Source: an uncultured Erysipelotrichaceae bacterium (GTDB lineage Bacteria > Bacillota_I > Bacilli_A > RF39 > UBA660). Taken from it: DNA of 17,353 bases. The position numbers and the translations under genes are program-made. How positions within the stretch are numbered: the first letter of the stretch is position 1; every line of letters begins with the position of its first letter. The stretch lies in contig CACXEZ010000129.1 of NCBI GenBank assembly GCA_902766815.1, positions 1 to 17,353 of the forward strand. The letters run 5' to 3'. Below the pieces are notes generated by a model. That model searched no databases, was not told the DNA's origin, and was given only the letters and a program-made list of their open reading frames with translations. Shown here one piece after another: positions 1 to 6,523 of this stretch.

Positions 1-100
1 CTCCTAATTTTTTTAAAGCATCATTATATAAATCAAAATTAATTATTTTTTTCTTATATAAGTACTCATTTAAAATTATAGCAAGTTTGGTATCAATCAT
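1..100 (-). CDS. N-terminal fragment of an unrecognised small helical protein (cut by window edge)
   Basis: An ATG at 98-100 on the minus strand follows a good ribosome binding site (GGTGAT, then four bases). It opens a frame of 33 codons that runs off the left edge: MIDTKLAIIL, then NEYLYKKKII, then LYNDALKKLG. The peptide is lysine-rich and looks all-helical. Its LYKKKII...ALKKL pattern is reminiscent of SHOCT-type short C-terminal helices, but that is too little to assign a family. It lies downstream of the terminator of the four-gene cassette, so it is probably a separate unit. Function unknown. Confidence 0.45.
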   Translation of the reverse strand, partial: MIDTKLAIILNEYLYKKKIINFDLYNDALKKLG

Positions 101-123
101 TTATATCACCAATTAATCTTATT

Positions 124-162
124 ACACAAAAAAAGAAATAATTACATACAAATTATTTCTTT
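124..162 (-). terminator. Intrinsic terminator of the accessory cassette
   Basis: Two perfect 11-base arms (132-142 and 152-162) with a 9-base loop form a hairpin whose minus-strand RNA runs directly into a run of seven U (128-134). The stem includes the TAA stop codon of the glycosyltransferase-kinase gene. It marks the end of the four-gene operon. Confidence 0.75.
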
Positions 163-2018
163 AAAACTTTTACCATATCTATATTTTTTACAAAGTATTT
201 ATTTTTCATATCCCAAATTAAATCACCTTCAAATATAATTTTATTATCTATAAAATGCAGGTGTAATGGAAATCTTTTCAATTTAAAAGTATCATTTCCG
301 ATATATTTCAATTCAATATTTGGCCAAAAAGCTGATAAAAACATCTTCTTTTTTTGATTATCATAAAATATATCAACATTCCAATTTTCGCACGAATAAT
401 CTCCAATATATTTATTATAATCATAATTATCTTGCACTTCATCAAAGTAAAATAAACCTAAATCATTCACTATATGTTCTACATATTCATCCCATTTTTC
501 CTCATCAGTTATAATCTTGATCTTATCTACTCTAAAATTATCAAATATAGATTCAATTAATTTTTGATAATTTTGTTCATATTCATATATTTTTGTAGAA
601 TCATCATTATCTATAAATATTTCAAGTTTTTCGTATAGATGCTTTTTAAAGTGTGATTCCCAAAAAAAGCCTCTATTTTTAAAAGTATCTTCAAAACTTT
701 TTTTAATATCATTTCTTTTTAGAAATATAAAATATAATTTTTGAGTTTCTAATATATTAATTAATTGATTATAGTATTTTTTTATTTGATCAGTATTTAA
801 ATTTGAATTCAGCATATAATCATGTATGCTTTTAAAGAAATTTGAATCTAATATATATGTAACATTATCATTTTTAATACTATCTAAAAAATATATCCAT
901 CTATCATATAAATTATTCATTTCTTCTATTAGTTTATAGTTTTCAATTTTTTCATGCTTAGGCAAATTAAGAGTTAAATTAATATCATTCAAACTTTCTT
1001 CATGTAACCATCTTACATTTATTCCATTCATTTGAAATTTATTAAATATTTCATCACTAATAGTTGATTTACCAGTTGTCGAAATACCATCAATTATTAT
1101 TATTTTTTTATCAGTTTTATATTGAATATACTTTTTTATATCTTCTTGTGATTGAGTCTTTTTAATTAATTCAAAACTTTCTATAAATATTTTTTCTAAT
1201 TCTACCATTTTTTTCTTTAATTCTTCTACTTTTTCCTTATCCCAATTTTTATTTTTTTGTAATAGAGATATTAAATATAAGTAATAATTAAAAGTGGAAA
1301 TACGACAGGATTCTTTTAATTTTGATTCATTATATATTAGTTTTATTAAATCAATTGTGTTAATAAACTTATCTATATTTTTAATTTTTGTTAAGGATTG
1401 TAAATTTGCTGTTTCATCAAATGCATAATATATATCTTTTTCATAATAAAAATTGGAACAATTATTCAAATATTTATACGTTGTATATGTATCTTCAAAA
1501 TTATTATATTGAGTAAAACAATTGCTATCTAATTTCTCTTTTCTAAAAATTTTTAAAAAAAGTGGTCCAAAAAGAAAATAATCATTTGCTTCTTCAACTG
1601 CATGTAATCCAACTTTTATTTCTTTACTAAAACAATTAACTATTTTATTACCTTTATCTGTGATATCTATTACATCAAACATTAATATATCTATATTACT
1701 ATTCATAAATTTGTTATTAATCTTCTCTAAAATATCATTTTTAGGAAGAAAGTCATCACTATCACAAAAAAATACTAAATCACCAATAGAGTTTTCAAAG
1801 CCAATTTTTCTAGCTAGTCCAACTCCCTCATTATTTTTGAAGATTACTTTAATATTTGGGTTATCATATCTTAATAATATTGATTCTGTTTTGTCTGTAG
1901 AGCCATCATTTATTACTATAATTTCATAATTTTTATAAGTTTGTAAGATAATAGAATTCAATAATCTTTCTATTGTTTTTTCACCATTATATACTGGAAT
2001 TATTATACTTATTTTCAT
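153..2018 (-). CDS. Fusion: GT2 glycosyltransferase + P-loop kinase-like domain + C-terminal beta domain
   Basis: This 621-residue protein seems to have three parts. Residues 1 to about 215 are a GT-A fold family 2 glycosyltransferase: IIIPVYNGEKTI at the start, INDGSTDKT at 36-44, the metal/nucleotide-sugar DSDD at 86-89 and an FED acid motif at 174-176. A charged helical linker follows. A P-loop domain then begins at about 305 with IIIIDGISTTGKST (Walker A, 311-319), and resembles small-molecule or nucleoside/thymidylate kinases. From about 530 to the end a beta-rich stretch (YIGDYS, then IIFEGDLIW) resembles the lipocalin-like domains found behind beta-lactamase-type proteins. No membrane segment or signal peptide is seen, so it is probably cytoplasmic. 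The gene starts 3 bases after the stop of the preceding gene, and its ribosome binding site (AGAAGG) is in that gene's last codons, so the two are probably translationally coupled. The donor sugar, acceptor and kinase substrate are unknown. Confidence 0.8.
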   Translation of the reverse strand: MKISIIIPVYNGEKTIERLLNSIILQTYKNYEIIVINDGSTDKTESILLRYDNPNIKVIFKNNEGVGLARKIGFENSIGDLVFFCDSDDFLPKNDILEKINNKFMNSNIDILMFDVIDITDKGNKIVNCFSKEIKVGLHAVEEANDYFLFGPLFLKIFRKEKLDSNCFTQYNNFEDTYTTYKYLNNCSNFYYEKDIYYAFDETANLQSLTKIKNIDKFINTIDLIKLIYNESKLKESCRISTFNYYLYLISLLQKNKNWDKEKVEELKKKMVELEKIFIESFELIKKTQSQEDIKKYIQYKTDKKIIIIDGISTTGKSTISDEIFNKFQMNGINVRWLHEESLNDINLTLNLPKHEKIENYKLIEEMNNLYDRWIYFLDSIKNDNVTYILDSNFFKSIHDYMLNSNLNTDQIKKYYNQLINILETQKLYFIFLKRNDIKKSFEDTFKNRGFFWESHFKKHLYEKLEIFIDNDDSTKIYEYEQNYQKLIESIFDNFRVDKIKIITDEEKWDEYVEHIVNDLGLFYFDEVQDNYDYNKYIGDYSCENWNVDIFYDNQKKKMFLSAFWPNIELKYIGNDTFKLKRFPLHLHFIDNKIIFEGDLIWDMKNKYFVKNIDMVKVLKK

Positions 2019-2021
2019 TTT

Positions 2022-3086
2022 TTACCTTCTTAACATCTTAATATTTTTTGATAAATTTACACCATTTAATAAATCATTAAGAAAATTTTCAATACTGGAA
2101 TTCGAATCAACTGGTAAAGAAAGTATTATGCTATATAATTCTTTTAATTCTTCATCACTTAATTTATTCAACATCTCTAAAATTCCATTATTCCAATTCG
2201 TTGTTTGATATTTCCATTTTAAATTATATAAGATTGCCATTTTTTTATATAATGAATTTTCAAGAGAAAAAATTTTCTCTTGAAAATCTATATTTTCTTT
2301 ATTTGTAAGATATGGTGTTGCAATATAATGAAGTTTCTTATTACCTAGAATATTATTAATATAATTTGAAATAAACATTTCATATAATTGATGATTACTT
2401 GCTATTAATATTTGATTTTCATTTTCCTCGATTTGATTGAACATTGTCCATAACATATCTATATCAATATTTACAATATGTCCTTCTATATTTATAAAAT
2501 AATCAGTTTTTCTATTTTTAGATATTAGAATACTTCTATTTATAAAATAATCTGCTAAATTTTTTATTTCCTTTTTAGAAAAAGAAGGTGATATAGAAAT
2601 ATCCTTGCAAAACTCTTTCTTAATTTCTAAATAAAGATTTTTTTGTGAATATTGTTTGCACTCTTTTCCACAAAACTTGCATATAATTTTATCTTTATTC
2701 CAATAATATAAATCTCCATCTCTACCATTTTTAAGACACTCAAATGCCATTTCAACTCTTCCACAATCACACTTTAATATATTACCTTTTTTTAAAACAA
2801 TAGCTTCCTTTATATATAATTCTTCAATTTTAGTTAAATATTTTTCCACCCATTCAACATCTTTAATTATTTCATCATAGTTGATATTAAAATTATGAAT
2901 ATTATCAATATATTTTTCTAAAACAGGTATCTTATTATCAAAGGAATGTAATAAATTAAAAGATAATACTTTTTTACATTTTAAAGTTGATCCAATTATA
3001 TCTACTAATGTTGGTGCTATCATTAAACCTATATTTATTTTTTCATATGGTTTAATTGGCATAGTCATCACTGTTAAATTTTCCAT
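2022..3086 (-). CDS. Degenerate class I aminoacyl-tRNA synthetase-like protein (MetRS-type)
   Basis: This 354-residue protein has the layout of the catalytic half of a methionyl-tRNA synthetase. There is an N-terminal Rossmann start with a PY...INIGLMIAPTLVD stretch where an active enzyme has its HIGH motif (here NIGL, residues 18-21). A zinc knuckle follows, with CDCG at 106-109 and CKFC at 136-139. Next comes a segment like the 'D(R)aISR...WFDA' region (INRSILISKN at 182-191, MLW at 211-213), and then ILIASNHQLY...TPYLTNKE where MetRS carries its KMSKS loop. No KMSKS is present, and the anticodon-binding domain is short or absent. Full MetRS has at least 500 residues. Loss of both nucleotide-binding signatures argues against tRNA charging. 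A reused amino-acid-binding or amino-acid-activating role is an inference from the neighbours. The gene lies 23 bases after the GNAT gene and has a clear AGGGGG ribosome binding site. Confidence 0.65.
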   Translation of the reverse strand: MENLTVMTMPIKPYEKINIGLMIAPTLVDIIGSTLKCKKVLSFNLLHSFDNKIPVLEKYIDNIHNFNINYDEIIKDVEWVEKYLTKIEELYIKEAIVLKKGNILKCDCGRVEMAFECLKNGRDGDLYYWNKDKIICKFCGKECKQYSQKNLYLEIKKEFCKDISISPSFSKKEIKNLADYFINRSILISKNRKTDYFINIEGHIVNIDIDMLWTMFNQIEENENQILIASNHQLYEMFISNYINNILGNKKLHYIATPYLTNKENIDFQEKIFSLENSLYKKMAILYNLKWKYQTTNWNNGILEMLNKLSDEELKELYSIILSLPVDSNSSIENFLNDLLNGVNLSKNIKMLRR

Positions 3087-3109
3087 TATATTCCCCCTAT
3101 ATAAATTTA

Positions 3110-3670
3110 TTATTTAAAGTAATCTTCCTTTATTATTGAATAAGTGTCCAATCCCATTGGTTTATTTGTTATTTTATCCGTCATGCGATTTCTTAATGTT
3201 CCTTCAAAAATCATACCTGCTTTTTGCATTACCTTACCACTTGCTTTATTATCAGTTAAATGATTAGCATAAATGGTCTCTACGCAAATATCTTCAAAAA
3301 AGAATTTAATTACTCGTTTCAATGTTTCTGTTGCATAACCATTATTCCACCATTTTGAACCAAAACAATATCCTAAGGCAACAGTTTTGTTTACTTCGTC
3401 GACCTTGACAGCAGTTATTGAACCTATTATTTCATTAGATTCTTTCTCAATTACTAACCACTTATATGATGTAGGTTTTTCATAACTTTCTTCCCATTTT
3501 TTCATTAAAGCTACTGCATCTGCTACACTTTTATGCATATTCCATACAACATATTTTGATACTAAAGGATCTTTTCCATAATTATTGTATATCATTTCTG
3601 CATCTTTTATTGAGCCTTTTCTCAATAAAAGTCTTTCGGTTTCTAATTCAACTGTTCCTTTATTTTTCAT
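3110..3670 (-). CDS. GNAT N-acetyltransferase, RimJ/RimL-like
   Basis: This 186-residue protein opens with the signature of the Acetyltransf_3/RimJ-RimL group (LETERLLLRKGSIKDA, residues 9-24). The acetyl-CoA pyrophosphate-binding motif A is YCFGSKWWNNGYATE (101-115), and the C-terminal half has the expected NKASGKVMQKAGMIFEG segment. Members acetylate an amino group from acetyl-CoA; targets range from ribosomal protein N-termini to aminoglycosides and small metabolites. The start overlaps the end of the nucleotidyltransferase gene by 11 bases, with the GAGGAG ribosome binding site inside that gene's last codons. Coupled translation is therefore likely. Its codon use looks slightly less AT-biased than its neighbours. 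The substrate is unknown; the cassette context suggests a small molecule rather than a ribosomal protein. Confidence 0.85.
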   Translation of the reverse strand: MKNKGTVELETERLLLRKGSIKDAEMIYNNYGKDPLVSKYVVWNMHKSVADAVALMKKWEESYEKPTSYKWLVIEKESNEIIGSITAVKVDEVNKTVALGYCFGSKWWNNGYATETLKRVIKFFFEDICVETIYANHLTDNKASGKVMQKAGMIFEGTLRNRMTDKITNKPMGLDTYSIIKEDYFK

Positions 3671-4808
3671 ATTCTATCATCTCCTCAATTAAAATATCTT
3701 TACAAGTTTTATAAAGTTTTTTCTTTTCTTCATTCAAATCATATATGATATTATCAGAATCAAATATTTTTTTATACTCTTGATTTAAAAATTCATTTGT
3801 TACTTCTTTTGTAGAATGAAAACTGAAATCCATACCATTATTATCTAAAATAAATTGTAATTTTTGAATTAAATCCATATATTTATAAAATACTTCATAA
3901 AATTCTTTTTTAATACCTACATTTTTTTCTTCATAATCAAATATATTTATAGTTTTAAAGTTTTCATTTAATCTAAAATATAGTGCTAATAATTCATATA
4001 CATTATGTAAAACCTGCATCTTGTATGTGTTTTTTAATTCTTTAATCTTTATTAATGCTACTTTATCATCAATAAAATGATTATCTCTATTAATAGATTT
4101 CATGATAACATAAATCAGATTTGATATATTATCTATATTCTTACAAACTTTTCTATTCTCTATAAATTCATCATATAATCCATTATCATAAACTAGTTCA
4201 AAACAATTGGCCCATTCTTTAATACACGAAGTATTATCATTTAAATTAAGGTAATCACATAAATCATATATACTTCTAGTAGAATTAAATGTTTTATACA
4301 TAAGTTCCTGGGCATTTTCTCTACATTCATTATAAATTACACCATCATCAAAATAAATTGGATATTTATTATCTTTTATTGATTTATAATCATCATCTTT
4401 AATTAATGGTATATATACTACCATGCTATGTATTCTATCTTTGCCTCTATATTCCATAATAGTTTGTAAAATATAGTTTACCTTTTCCTCAACATTTATC
4501 ATTTTTTCAAAATAATCGTTTGCATAAAAATAATTTATATCAATATCACTATAGAATGTATTGGTACCTCTAGCTAAACTACCATTTAGCATAATACAAC
4601 ACTTTATTTTTTTAAATTCTTCAAATTCATTTATTACGTCTAATATAAGTTTTTTTATAAGATTTCTATAATCAAGCATGATACTTCTTAGAATATTTTT
4701 ATCATAATTTTTCATTGACCAAATAAATTTTTGTTTTATTTTTTTAATCTTAGGTAAATATATTTTTTTATATTTTATAATTATTTTTTTATATTCATCT
4801 TTTTTCAT
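3660..4808 (-). CDS. Nucleotidyltransferase-fold protein, first gene of the cassette
   Basis: This 382-residue protein carries the nucleotidyltransferase (Pol beta-like) signature: CIMLNGSLARGTNTFYSDID at residues 71-90. It has the GS pair at 76-77 and two metal-binding aspartates, D88 and D90. A basic helical region precedes the fold and a long helical C-terminal half follows it. This layout resembles the PII-uridylyltransferase-like (DUF294) and aminoglycoside-adenylyltransferase branches, but I cannot place it in either. Such enzymes transfer a nucleoside monophosphate to a hydroxyl group of a small molecule, protein or RNA. It is the promoter-proximal gene of the operon. The ATG follows GGTG by eight bases; a stronger AAAGGAG lies further upstream in front of a four-codon mini-ORF. 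Confidence 0.7.
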   Translation of the reverse strand: MKKDEYKKIIIKYKKIYLPKIKKIKQKFIWSMKNYDKNILRSIMLDYRNLIKKLILDVINEFEEFKKIKCCIMLNGSLARGTNTFYSDIDINYFYANDYFEKMINVEEKVNYILQTIMEYRGKDRIHSMVVYIPLIKDDDYKSIKDNKYPIYFDDGVIYNECRENAQELMYKTFNSTRSIYDLCDYLNLNDNTSCIKEWANCFELVYDNGLYDEFIENRKVCKNIDNISNLIYVIMKSINRDNHFIDDKVALIKIKELKNTYKMQVLHNVYELLALYFRLNENFKTINIFDYEEKNVGIKKEFYEVFYKYMDLIQKLQFILDNNGMDFSFHSTKEVTNEFLNQEYKKIFDSDNIIYDLNEEKKKLYKTCKDILIEEMIEYEK

Positions 4809-4833
4809 TTAACCAACACCCATTATCTCCTTT
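4809..4833 (-). promoter_or_regulatory. Ribosome binding region with a 4-codon mini-ORF abutting the nucleotidyltransferase start
   Basis: On the minus strand AAAGGAG (4827-4833) is followed three bases later by ATG GGT GTT GGT TAA, and this TAA is directly followed, in frame, by the ATG of the nucleotidyltransferase at 4808. The strong Shine-Dalgarno sequence is 18 bases from the real start, too far for direct use. The weaker GGTG (4817-4820) is well placed. Either the mini-ORF hands ribosomes over to the gene, or it is incidental. Confidence 0.4.
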
Positions 4834-4845
4834 AAATTTTCATAT

Positions 4846-4874
4846 ATGATAACATAAAAATAAAAAATTGACAA
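4846..4874 (-). promoter_or_regulatory. SigA-type promoter of the four-gene cassette
   Basis: On the minus strand TTGTCA (4869-4874), a 17-base spacer and TATCAT (4846-4851) form a housekeeping promoter, with an upstream TG making an extended -10 (TGTTATCAT). It lies about 40 bases before the nucleotidyltransferase start and downstream of the truncated carboxypeptidase stump. The cassette therefore has its own expression signal. Confidence 0.6.
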
Positions 4875-4978
4875 TATATGCCAATTAATTTATCTAATTT
4901 ACAATATGTACATCAATGATATAATAAACAGTATATTTACTTGCGCAAATATTTAAAGTATTTCTAACATATTCATCA

Positions 4979-5158
4979 TTATATAGTCATAATCTTAGTG
5001 ATAGATGCTATTAATGCAGGGGTATTGTAATTTTTTCCTGCTAGGATTCTTCCGGTTGTGGCATCCATTAGGATATATTCATAGGCTGTATCTGTTGTGG
5101 CTTTAGCAGTTGGTATCCATAATAAAAGGGTTATTATTACTACTAATATTTTTTTCAT
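4979..5158 (-). pseudogene. Truncated D-alanyl-D-alanine carboxypeptidase (DacF/PBP5-like), first 59 codons only
   Basis: An ATG at 5156-5158 behind AGGTGG opens a 59-codon frame. It starts with a signal peptide (MKK, hydrophobic ILVVIITLLLWIP, then a likely cleavage after TAKA). The mature start YEYILMDATTGRILAGKNYN, followed by PALIASITKIMT, matches the beginning of serine DD-carboxypeptidases that trim peptidoglycan outside the membrane. SITK carries the catalytic serine and lysine of the SxxK motif. TAA follows two codons later, and I see no remaining SxN or KTG region downstream. Whole enzymes have about 370-430 residues, so this is a stump and not functional as an enzyme. The break lies about 100 bases from the cassette promoter, suggesting that arrival of the cassette replaced the rest of the gene. 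Confidence 0.7.
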
Positions 5159-5181
5159 GTGACCACCTACAAAATAGTATG

Positions 5182-5205
5182 AAAAAAGAACTAGTTTTAG
5201 TCCTT
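5182..5205 (-). terminator. Terminator of the toxin-antitoxin operon (inside repeat copy A)
   Basis: In minus-strand RNA the bases 5186-5205 fold into an 8-pair stem (one G-U pair) with a four-base loop, followed by a run of U (5182-5187, partly within the stem). In plus-strand RNA the same position would be an A-C mismatch, so the element is oriented for minus-strand genes. It lies about 120 bases after the toxin stop. Confidence 0.55.
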
Positions 5206-5228
5206 GATATATTTATTTTTTTATTTTA
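5185..5228. repeat. Direct repeat copy A (43-44 bases), left of the toxin-antitoxin pair
   Basis: Identical over 37 bases to copy B at 6038-6080. It continues after a one-T length difference for several more bases (7 T here, 6 T there). It covers the hairpin AAGAACTAGTTTTAGTCCTT and the AT-rich tail behind it. The two copies bracket the whole toxin-antitoxin module in the same orientation. Confidence 0.85.
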
Positions 5229-5323
5229 TCTAGAATGATTAGGTTATAATTTTGTTTATATTTATTTTTTATGCTTGTATCACTAATATCTTCACATATA
5301 TCCATTTACATATTTTCAATTTC

Positions 5324-5632
5324 TTACATATTAAATATATCACTATGAGAACCAGTTGCTACTAGATATAATATAATTTCATCGTCTTTATATTTATAAA
5401 CTAATAGCCAATCTGATTCAATATGACATTCACGACAATTTCTATAATATTTAGTATCTTGAAGTGCGTGATCTCTATATTTTAAATCTAAAGTTTCTCC
5501 GTTAGCAAGACTTTTCACTATATTACTTAATTTTTTTAAATCTTTACCCTGTTTCATAATTTTTTTAAGTTGTTTATTAAATTTATTGGATGTAACAATG
5601 CCATATTTAGTGTCAGTTATACTATTCTTCAC
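5324..5632 (-). CDS. yafQ: YafQ-family toxin, ribosome-associated mRNA endonuclease (type II TA)
   Basis: This 102-residue RelE/ParE-superfamily protein has all the residues that matter in E. coli YafQ: H55 in RDHAL, H70 in ECHI, D74-W75, H96 and F100 in GSHSDIF at the C-terminus. YafQ cuts mRNA in the ribosomal A site and is held inactive by its antitoxin. The start is a GTG at 5630-5632, inside the last codons of the antitoxin gene (11-base overlap). This is the usual antitoxin-first arrangement with coupled translation. The catalytic set is intact, so the toxin is probably active. It ends at a TAA 120 bases before a hairpin terminator. Confidence 0.88.
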   Translation of the reverse strand: MKNSITDTKYGIVTSNKFNKQLKKIMKQGKDLKKLSNIVKSLANGETLDLKYRDHALQDTKYYRNCRECHIESDWLLVYKYKDDEIILYLVATGSHSDIFNM

Positions 5633-5906
5633 TTAGAATATCCTCAAACATTTTATCAACATTATGATATACTTTATATTCTTCAGGGTGAGTTTCCATA
5701 TAATCAAGTTCTTTTAAAGATTCAGCAAATTCCTTAGTTGGTTGTTGTTTAACATCAAATGGTATCCCTCTTTCGAAAATTGCTTTTTTTAAAAATATAT
5801 TAATAGCAGTACTCATGTTTAGTCCTAGACTATTAAATAAATTAGTGGCTTCTTCTTTTACTTCACTAGGAACATTTACATTAATAACACTTGTTAAATT
5901 AGACAT
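5622..5906 (-). CDS. dinJ: DinJ/RelB-family antitoxin
   Basis: This 94-residue protein has an N-terminal ribbon-helix-helix DNA-binding part: a beta strand at INVNVPSEVK, then helices with TNLFNSLGLNMSTAINIFLK (24-41). This is typical of RelB/DinJ. A charged, probably flexible C-terminal tail (about 60-94, ending DKMFEDILSEE) should wrap the toxin. It neutralises the YafQ partner and, with it, should repress the shared promoter. A strong AAAGGAG ribosome binding site lies nine bases before the ATG. The gene overlaps the toxin by 11 bases. Confidence 0.88.
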   Translation of the reverse strand: MSNLTSVINVNVPSEVKEEATNLFNSLGLNMSTAINIFLKKAIFERGIPFDVKQQPTKEFAESLKELDYMETHPEEYKVYHNVDKMFEDILSEE

Positions 5907-5930
5907 AATGTCATCTCCTTTTCTACATAA

Positions 5931-5959
5931 ATATTAACACTTTTTTAATATTGTGTCAA
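5931..5959 (-). promoter_or_regulatory. Strong SigA promoter of the toxin-antitoxin operon
   Basis: Consensus TTGACA (5954-5959), a 17-base spacer and TAATAT (5931-5936) on the minus strand, 25 bases before the antitoxin ATG. ACAC and GTGT blocks in the spacer are inverted with respect to each other and could be part of an operator for the ribbon-helix-helix antitoxin, but this is only suggestive. Confidence 0.75.
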
Positions 5960-6264
5960 TATGTTTATATGTATATTATATGCATATTCCTTTATATTAT
6001 ACATATTTATCTTTAAATTTTAAATATTAAATGATATAAAGAACTAGTTTTAGTCCTTGATATATTTATTTTTTATTTTAAGTATCGATTAAGACTGTTT
6101 ATGGGTAAAGAAGTAGATTCGATTTATTTAGATAAGTTTTAATATAATTATCTAAGCTATTCATTTAAATTTATGCATTCATCATTCTCACATATTTTAG
6201 TTATAATACCAATATTACTTGTTAAAACTAAAGTCATAAAATCATCTCTATTTCTATATAGATA
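5960..6264. other. Intergenic stretch between toxin-antitoxin promoter and the U32 operon end
   Basis: About 300 bases hold an AT-rich patch rich in TATA/ATAT alternation (5960-6010), repeat copy B (described separately), and a perfect 8-bp inverted repeat TTAGATAA...TTATCTAA (6128-6155). A 26-codon minus-strand frame lies at 6157-6237, begins MTLVLTSNIGIIT and has a GAGATGAT upstream. That frame could be a tiny peptide or the remains of a gene; no homology is recognised. No RNA gene was recognised. Confidence 0.4.
6038..6080. repeat. Direct repeat copy B, right of the toxin-antitoxin pair
   Basis: Same orientation as copy A (5185-5228), with 37 identical bases and then a one-T difference. 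It holds the same 8-pair hairpin (6039-6058), here followed on the minus strand by TTTATATC rather than a clean U run. It could serve as a weaker terminator for the map-trhP2 operon that ends just upstream. Confidence 0.85.
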
Positions 6265-6486
6265 TTATTTACTTCTCTTAAGTGTTAATCTTTTTAGTTT
6301 AGTAATAGATATAAGGGCTGCGTTTTCTGTTCCTTGGTAATTTATTTTTTTGATATTTTCTTTTTCATAAAGATAAAGGACTAATTTATTTAATGATTTA
6401 TCTATCTTCTGATAGGCTAATTCTGACCAATCTGAGGTTAAGAATTTTATTACTTTTAATTCTTTTATTTTTTCTTGGTATTTCAT
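6265..6486 (-). CDS. Small basic protein of unknown function, last gene of the map-trhP operon
   Basis: The best start is the ATG at 6484-6486, preceded by AAAGGAAG at proper spacing. This gives 73 residues. An upstream in-frame extension overlapping trhP2 lacks a ribosome binding site. The protein starts MKYQEKIKELKVIKFL and ends with a strongly basic tail (TKLKRLTLKRSK). It contains no membrane segment, cysteine or recognised motif, and its charge would suit nucleic acid or ribosome binding. It lies 37 bases behind trhP2 and is probably co-transcribed with it. I do not recognise it. Confidence 0.55.
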   Translation of the reverse strand: MKYQEKIKELKVIKFLTSDWSELAYQKIDKSLNKLVLYLYEKENIKKINYQGTENAALISITKLKRLTLKRSK

Positions 6487-6523
6487 ATTACTTCTTCCTT
6501 TCTTTTGTTTCATGATAACAATA

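Larger units (their letters stand above)
5159..5323. other. Intergenic stretch between carboxypeptidase stump and toxin gene
   Basis: It contains repeat copy A with its terminator hairpin (described separately) and otherwise very AT-rich DNA. A 30-codon minus-strand frame (5213-5305, beginning MDICEDISDT) is present but has no ribosome binding site and runs into the repeat. I do not consider it a supported gene. No RNA gene was recognised. Confidence 0.4.

Noticed and set aside
4868..4896. Plus-strand promoter TTGACA-N17-TATCTA
   Set aside because: The hexamers fit, but no plus-strand gene or RNA follows. The TTGACAA block is shared with the reverse-strand promoter of the cassette, which explains the match.
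5213..5305. 30-codon minus-strand frame MDICEDISDT... behind the toxin gene
   Set aside because: No ribosome binding site, ends inside the terminator repeat, and short frames like this are common in AT-rich DNA.
5960..6010. AT-alternating palindromic patch as a replication origin or RNA element
   Set aside because: Only low-complexity TATA/ATAT sequence; no DnaA boxes or repeated iterons seen.
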